Part shown: piece by piece, positions 58,723-64,000 of the stretch | How positions within the stretch are numbered: the stretch's first letter is position 1 | How the letters are laid out: each line of letters opens with the position of its first letter | NCBI GenBank assembly: GCA_000697665.1 | Contig: KL197710.1 | Coordinates: forward strand, 1,279,837 to 1,343,836 | Direction: 5' to 3' | Length of the DNA stretch: 64,000 nt | Source of the DNA: Jaapia argillacea MUCL 33604 | Taxonomy: Eukaryota; Basidiomycota; Agaricomycetes; Jaapiales; Jaapiaceae | Position numbers and translations under genes: made by a program | Notes under the pieces: model-generated | Database searches by the model: none | Told to the model about the DNA's origin: nothing | What the model saw: the letters and a program-made list of their open reading frames with translations, nothing else

Positions 58723-58979
58723 TAACTTCGCGCCGAGACAGCGTTGATTTGTGATCCTTTCCACACACCCGATCCGATAAGATCACTGTCGCCACAACCT
58801 GCATGCGACTCACCCAATGCCTTCTGATCTAGCAAAAGCCCAGCGAATTATTCAAGGAGGAGAAGATGGCAACGTTGGTCAAAATCGACAAATAGCAGTG
58901 CATTACAAGAGCATCACTCAAACGCTTCCAGCATCCTCCCCCACCTTCGTCATCCCTTTATAACTTCTGACGGCGATCA

Positions 58980-59203
58980 TCAGCACTTGCATTCACCGTC
59001 GGGCTTGCAGGTGCAGCTATCACCATCAAAACCCGTATCAGCGCCAGAGACGTCTGTAGACGATGTTCCTTACCTCGGCCCACAGGTGCACGATGGCGCA
59101 TTACAGGCCCGGGTTGTCGGTAGAACGGATGAAGAGAACTGGAGTAATGCAAGAGTGTTTGGTGAGCAAGTCAGATTGTGATCTGATGAAGAAGACTCAC
59201 CAT
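58980..59203 (-). CDS. Metallothionein-like gene 3
   Basis: Three exons by the same plan: ATG alone (59203-59201), about 59124-59060 and about 59018-58980. The product is 34 residues with 7 Cys, beginning MFSSSVLPTTRAC, then the core C-x4-C-x-C-x3-C-x-C (residues 13-26) and the KPDGECKC end shared with gene 2. Intron 1 follows the ATG (GTGAGT), intron 2 is in phase 2 inside the core spacer. Intermediate between the gene 1/2 and gene 4/5 pairs: its length matches the latter, its C-terminus the former. TATA-like ATAAAAGG on the minus strand at 59292-59299. Confidence 0.75.
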
Positions 59204-60087
59204 AGTGTATAGTCGCTGAAGTCGAAAGTGGTGTCGAAAGTGGTGTGTACGTTCGTCCCTGGGGCGAGTGGTGTTGCGGCTCTGTCAGTGCCCTTTTATC
59301 CTTTCTCTTGGTCTTGTTTACCCCACAATTGTGAGACGACGATCTGGTCGAGACGGTACCATAATCGTTTCATGCCCGCTCAGCTGAGGCTGAAGGTTGA
59401 CGAGAGGAACTTGGATTCCTAGACTTGGCTGATAGTGAGGTGGTTCTCGGCCACGGGGATTCAACAGAGGGTTTTGAACAGCTGAATGCGGGACGGCGAC
59501 CTCAAGCACATCGTACGATGGGTTGATTCCACGCTCTAGAAGAAAACCATTGGTGGAGTATAGCGATCCGGAGTGGGAGCGATCTGCGAGAGATGAGGGA
59601 AACACAAGGTGACGTAGACAAATAATCACAGTGTACGCAACACCCGGGCGCTCAGCAGTCCTAGGCCATCATTTCCGGGGATCCTTGCGATGTGTTGGTC
59701 GAGAACCCGATGGGTGCCAATCAACAAGAGATACGACGAGTATCGATACCCCAATCATGATGCACGAAGCGTTTGTCGTCCGTGCACTTTCCCTTCATTG
59801 CTTGACCTTGTTTATTGAATCCGGCCAGCACCCAACACAGTTGATTTTCCAAGTCGCTGAAGCCTCGCAAGACGTCGATCGGCTACGAGTTCGAACTTGA
59901 AGACTGAAGTTGCTTTCACCAGCGCAAGACTCACTCCAACGAGTTCAACGACGACTCCGTACGTTCTAGAGAATCCACCTAAAGACTGCTCCGTCGGATC
60001 CAAATCGTCAATTGTTCAAATCATACATCAATACACGTCTCAACACTGCTCTTCGGCAATCCATCCACCTCCAGCCTCCAATCGCGA
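59204..60087. other. Spacer between metallothioneins 3 and 4
   Basis: About 880 bases. Apart from the TATA-like element of gene 3 (59292-59299) and 3' flank of gene 4, which resembles the 3' flank of gene 5, I recognise nothing. Frames of up to 103 codons here show no domain. Confidence 0.4.
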
Positions 60088-60331
60088 TCAACAGGATGAA
60101 CCAGGGTCACCGGGGTCGCAGTCACATCTACATATAACGGTGACGGAAAGAAAGTAAGGTCAATATGAGATCCCTAATTCGAAGTGAAGGGGAGATACAT
60201 ACGTTGCACCACAGCTGCAAGTTGAATTTCCACATGATTGGTTCATTGGGGTGACGATGTTGAGAGACTGGATCGTTCCAAGAAATATCAGTAGAGAACA
60301 TGTAAACTGTGTGTGTAGGAAGACTCACCAT
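60088..60331 (-). CDS. Metallothionein-like gene 4
   Basis: Three exons: ATG alone (60331-60329), a middle exon from the GATCCAG acceptor (near 60270) to a GCAAC|GTATGT donor (near 60204), and a last exon ending TGA at 60088-60090. The product is 35 residues with 6 Cys: MSLNIVTPMNQSC, the core C-x4-C-x-C-x3-C-x-C (residues 13-26), then DPGDPGSSC. Both intron positions match the other four genes. An inner ATG (residue 9) exists here but not in gene 5, so the split ATG start is the common one. TATA-like ATAAAAGG on the minus strand at 60387-60394, 56 bases upstream of the ATG, and a CCAAT box further up (near 60530). Confidence 0.75.
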
Positions 60332-60862
60332 GGTGTAGAGAAAAGTGGGGACCTTGATCTCTGATTACGTCGTAGTTTTACGAGGTCCTTTTATTCCAAT
60401 GACCGTTCCCTTTGTTCCCTTTTGTCCCATTTTGTTCCTGGTATTGTTGCACGATTAGTAGATCGAGGCGTGTCAAGTCACCTCGTGACGCTCAGGTGAT
60501 GCTGGGTGCGGCAGTATTCAATGTGAAGGAGCCAATGAGGTTCTGTACCTTGAAAGATAATGAACGGTATGGCTGAGGCGCCGAGAGAAATTGAGGCAAA
60601 TGGGCATTCCGAGATGGCTGTGATGTGCCCGAGGGCGACTACACGCTTGGGAGCAGTGGAGTTCAAGGATTGTACGCGTCCATAGTGATGATTGTGAGGC
60701 CGTCTATCGAGGTGATTCTCACAAGAGTTCGCACTCGAACGACATGGCAGTCGATTGCTTGCCACGACCAACTGCGGATCGAAATTGATTGTCAAATCGT
60801 ACATCAACACACTCCCCAGAACACTCTTTGGTTGTAATCCAGTTCGATCCCTCCAAGATTGA
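60332..60862. promoter_or_regulatory. Promoter of metallothionein 4, similar to that of gene 5
   Basis: Contains the TATA-like CCTTTTAT (60387-60394) and GGAGCCAATGAG (near 60528-60540) followed by TCTGTACCTTG, which recurs before gene 5 (GGAGCCAATGAG, near 61270-61281, then TCTGTACCTTG). The two promoters are clearly related copies. Confidence 0.55.
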
Positions 60863-61100
60863 TCAGCAGGATGAACCAGGTTCACCAGGGTCGCAATTGC
60901 AGCTATGAAGAGACAAGGGGGTACATCAGTATAAAATCTCCCACTTTTGAGGAGGTAGGGAGATACGTACGTTGCGCCACAACTGCAACTTGCTTCTCCA
61001 CAGACTTTGTTCACGGGGATAACGATAGTGAAAGACTGGATCGTTTTAAGAGAGGCTCAGTGGAGGGGAACGTGACAGTTCTCTGTATAAGACTCACCAT
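60863..61100 (-). CDS. Metallothionein-like gene 5
   Basis: Three exons: ATG alone (61100-61098), a middle exon from a GATCCAG acceptor (near 61035) to a GCAAC|GTACGT donor (near 60972), and a last exon ending TGA at 60863-60865. The product is 35 residues with 6 Cys: MSFTIVIPVNKVC, the same core as gene 4, then DPGEPGSSC. Closest relative of gene 4 (same Cys positions throughout). No other ATG exists before the Cys core, so the one-codon first exon is needed. TATA-like ATAAATAGG on the minus strand at 61156-61164. Its promoter shares the GGAGCCAATGAG block with gene 4. Confidence 0.8.
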
Positions 61101-62148
61101 GGTGTAGAGGTAAAGTGGGAACTTGATCTCTGAACTGACTTACGGTCCTATGAGGCCTATTTATCCATTTCCTGAGCGCGGCGTTTGTTCCAATTTGATA
61201 CTGGTATTGTCGATCGAGACAAGCCAAGTCAACCCGTGATGCAGAATGCGAGTGCGTTCACTGTAAGGGAGCCAATGAGACTCTGTACCTTGATAACGAA
61301 GGGTATAACCGGCCAACCGAGAGGCACTGGGAATGGAAGGCACGGCACTTCAAGAGGGCCGTACTGTACCTGAGGATGACCACACCCTATGGCTCGGATG
61401 TGGCCTCGGATACTGGACTGATAAGAGTTGGATAAGAGAGTAGGAGTGGAACCCGGAGGTCGTCATATCTTGAAGCTCCAAGGGTATGGGATGTTGAGAT
61501 CAGTTTCGATTCTTGGGTGGGTTGTCGGTGAATGACGTGGTCCAGCTTGTACGTGGCCATGTTCTACACGTGGCATTCTGCTGTTCTTGTTGTCGAACCC
61601 CCATTCACAGCGCTGATGGTCATTTACAGACCATTAATTGCGTTCCGAGAATTGAATGGGTCGGTGTCAACGCGGCTTTATACATCAATGAGGGCGCCTC
61701 CAATAGGATCTGGTCAAACATGAGCCACCCAGCTCGTGTTGAATTTACGAAATCCCTGAAGCCCGAGATGGTAGAGGTTGACGTGCATGGTGAGAAGTTC
61801 AAACTTCGAAACGCAGCGGCGGGTGGCGGCGTTGTTTTTGGTCTGAATCTTGAGTCCCGAACTGTTGTTTCTGCTTGCCACGCTGGGGCCCCTGCACTCT
61901 CGAGCTGTCCATCAGCGGGTCGATCTCCAGTACATGAGTACCGTCGACATGCAAATCACAGGGGGGGGAGGAAGGCGATTCGACGGGTACGCACCATTTA
62001 GTCAAATAGTGTTACGGACGGACCTTGCAACCAACCCCCTTCAGTTTGATCGCTCGGATGTGCAATCCCGGGATCAATTCACTGAGCCAACGCTTAAATT
62101 CCCCACACCAACCCCAGTTTCATCCCGCCAGACACCACCTTTTGAAGA
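61101..62148. other. Spacer before the AMP-binding enzyme, unresolved frames
   Basis: The first ~300 bases are promoter of metallothionein 5. A plus-strand frame of 162 codons (61513-62001) contains YINEGASNRIWSNM and SLKPEMVEVDVHGEKFKLR, which look protein-like, but I recognise no domain. It could be a small gene, an old fragment, or chance. Low support. Confidence 0.25.
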
Positions 62149-64000
62149 ATGGTTGAGATACACGCACCAGGAGGTCCTCTACCTCACATCCCTGATGATT
62201 TGACTCTTCCCCAATTCATCCTCGACTCGCATCATCCTACGCGCCCAATTAGGGGTGAAGGGATACCATGGTTGATTGAGGACCGGACGGGAAGGCGGAT
62301 TGGTGTCGAGGAGGTGAGTTGATTATTCCGACTATGCGATGGACTTCTAGCTCGCAACGCCACCACGTCCGGGGCGGTGGAATGACACGTTCTCCAAATG
62401 TGTGCAAGTGCGGTACACGTTTGCCAATTGCGTCGAACTAGTAGTGCCGGATGTGTCAGTGTCGCGTCTCCTTCTGTTATCTGACGAGGTTGTGTTCACC
62501 CATAGCTTCGCGCTCGTACTTTTGGGCTTGCAAATGGCCTCAGTCTAAAATTCAATCTGAGCATGTTCATCACACGTCTGCTCTGCTCTCGCACTAAAGC
62601 CCATATCTAGAGGAGAACGATGTTGGTTGGTATCCATCTCCGCTTGCTGTCACGGTCATATTTTGCTGACCTTTTGACAAGTCCTGATTTTCAGCCCAAA
62701 TCACGTCGGTGAGTGTTGCACCTGATCTTACTTCTTCATACGTCTGGCTGAGCGAGAGGCTTAGACTATCCTGTTGCCATATGGGCGGTTCACCGTCTTG
62801 GAGGGATTATCAGGTGGGTCCTTCTTTCCAAAGTCGATATCAGACCCCTGACGCGTGTCAAACCACACCAGCGGAGCCAACCCTTCTTACACCTCCGAGG
62901 AATTGGCATACCAACTAATCTCAACTGAAGCCAAGGTTGCCTTCGTTCATCCAGCTATCCTGCAAACAACCCTCGCGGCAGCTCACGAAGCTAACTTCCC
63001 ACTTGATCGGATCGTCCTGTTCGACTCGGATTCTGGGTCATCCTCTTCTCCCATTACCAGCGCTATCCATGATCTCATTGCAGAAGGTCTTACTCGACCA
63101 CCGCATTTCAGGGAAAGAAGGTTGGATCCTGGTGAGGGTAAGACTAAAATCGCGTTCTTAAGTTTCTCCAGTGGGACTACCGGGAGACCAAAGGTATTTG
63201 ACATTTCTCAGACTTTGGTTTTGTGTTTGCGTCTGACTTATCGTCTTCTAGGCGGTTGCTGTCCCTCACTATGCGCCGATTGCTAATTGCATCCAAATGG
63301 CTGTGCATCACAAGGTGAATGAGTCGTATGCCCCTTGGGAAGAGAGGAGGTTCAGGCCTGGTGACGTCTCCATCGCTGGTGAGTCGCCTGCAGATACTTC
63401 ATGGTTTAAGACGTGCTCAACGTGCCGTTAGTGCTTCCGTTTTTTCGTTCGTGACTCTTCCCTATCGAATTTACAGTTTTCTTACCTGGATTCTGAAAAG
63501 ATATCTATGGTTTGATTGTCAATGTGGGTCTTTCGTTTGATTCGTCATGATTCGCATTCCAACTATCTTCTAGCTTCATTTCATGCTGCTTTCTGGGGTA
63601 AGTGTGACCAGTTTGAATTGAAGGATTGTTCTTACATCCGTCTCGACAGCTATCCTTGGTTGTGGTGCCAAAGTTTCATTTTGAGGAGATGCTTCGCAGC
63701 ATTGTGCGATATCGTATCACTCATTTGTTGTGAGTGCTTCTCCAATTTATAACTTTGTGGGGAATTGTGACGTTTGTGATAGCTTGGTGCCCCCACAAAT
63801 CGTCCTTCTATGCAAGGTCAGCTAGTTCGTCATTGTACTCGCAAGTCCTCATCTCCTTCCAACAGCACCCAGCTGTAAAGAGCTATGATCTTAGCCATAT
63901 CCGTTTCATCATGGCCGGTGCAGCTCCTGTCTCTGCAGAATTAACCATGCAGCTGGTCAAGGTCCTGCCAAACTGTGCCATTGGACAAGGATATGGTTAG
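62149..64000 (+). CDS. AMP-binding acyl-CoA synthetase, 4-coumarate-CoA-ligase-like (3' end missing)
   Basis: Adenylate-forming enzyme that would activate an aromatic or fatty acid to its CoA thioester. Exon 1 (ATG 62149) gives PLPHIPDDLTLPQFILD and GIPWLIEDRTGRRIG; then LRARTFGLANGL, ENDVV, LIFSPNHV, DYPVAIWAVHRLGGIIS and SGANPSYTSEELAYQL. The AMP-binding P-loop is FLSFSSGTTGRPK (near 63150-63195), and the window ends in RFIMAGAAPVSAELTMQL and IGQGYG. Several exons are tiny, for instance 62611-62625 (15 nt). The intron 62561-62610 must be read as GC-AG (A|GCATGT) for frame. The final TAG at 63998-64000 is the start of an intron (G|GTTAG), not a stop. The C-terminal ligase part lies outside. 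A type common in basidiomycetes, often peroxisomal. Confidence 0.85.

Noticed and set aside
63998-64000. TAG as stop codon of the AMP-binding enzyme
   Set aside because: The family continues well past GQGYG; the bases GTTAG at the window edge fit the start of an intron.

Overview
The window reads as a gene-dense piece of a basidiomycete (most likely agaricomycete) nuclear genome. The signs are protein genes cut by many introns of about 50 nt, GT-AG (a few GC-AG) borders, closely packed genes on both strands, and proteins of recognisably basidiomycete type. I name no species. I saw no intact transposon, virus-like element or CRISPR array. One run of N (28338-28856) is an assembly gap. Coordinates given for spliced genes run from start codon to stop codon; introns were placed by eye from splice signals and family alignment. 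|| Layout. 1-9.3 kb: end of a short-chain dehydrogenase, a SAM methyltransferase, a myosin regulatory light chain, a conserved unknown protein, an intron-bearing tRNA-Ser(GCT) and a second methyltransferase of the same family. 9.3-13.5 kb: the pH-response factor PacC/Rim101, whose upstream region holds 13 copies of the PacC core site GCCAAG/CTTGGC in about 1 kb. 13.7-21.2 kb: TAF1 (TFIID), a PA28 proteasome activator with very small exons, and the ribosome-assembly WD40 protein Rrb1. 21.6-24.5 kb: two MAPEG (microsomal glutathione S-transferase 3-like) genes with a decayed third copy between them. 24.7-31.9 kb: four RING-finger paralogues in tandem on the minus strand, three carrying alternating Cys-rich modules and one carrying a USP8/AMSH-type N-terminal domain instead; all end in the same W-x-G-[IM]-F-G tail. 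|| 32.5-43.2 kb: ADE5,7 (purine synthesis), an ankyrin-CCCH protein, NAD-dependent glycerol-3-phosphate dehydrogenase, syntaxin Sed5 and the RRM protein Nop6. 43.4-56.9 kb: two disordered proteins of unknown role (one with seven 18-residue repeats), one or two further unknown genes, an apolipoprotein N-acyltransferase-like nitrilase, Mediator subunit Med7 and a BCL7-like acidic protein. 57.1-61.1 kb: five tiny Cys-rich genes on the minus strand that I read as a metallothionein cluster. Each is split so that the first coding exon is just the ATG. Part of the cluster arose by tandem duplication that also carried along the 3' end of the BCL7-like gene. 62.1-64.0 kb: the first part of a 4-coumarate-CoA-ligase-like AMP-binding enzyme that runs off the window. 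|| The most unusual items are the metallothionein cluster, the RING/Cys-module array, the PacC-site array before pacC, the microexons of the PA28 gene, and three GC-AG introns in three unrelated genes. All functional calls rest on recognition of motifs by eye; no database search was run.
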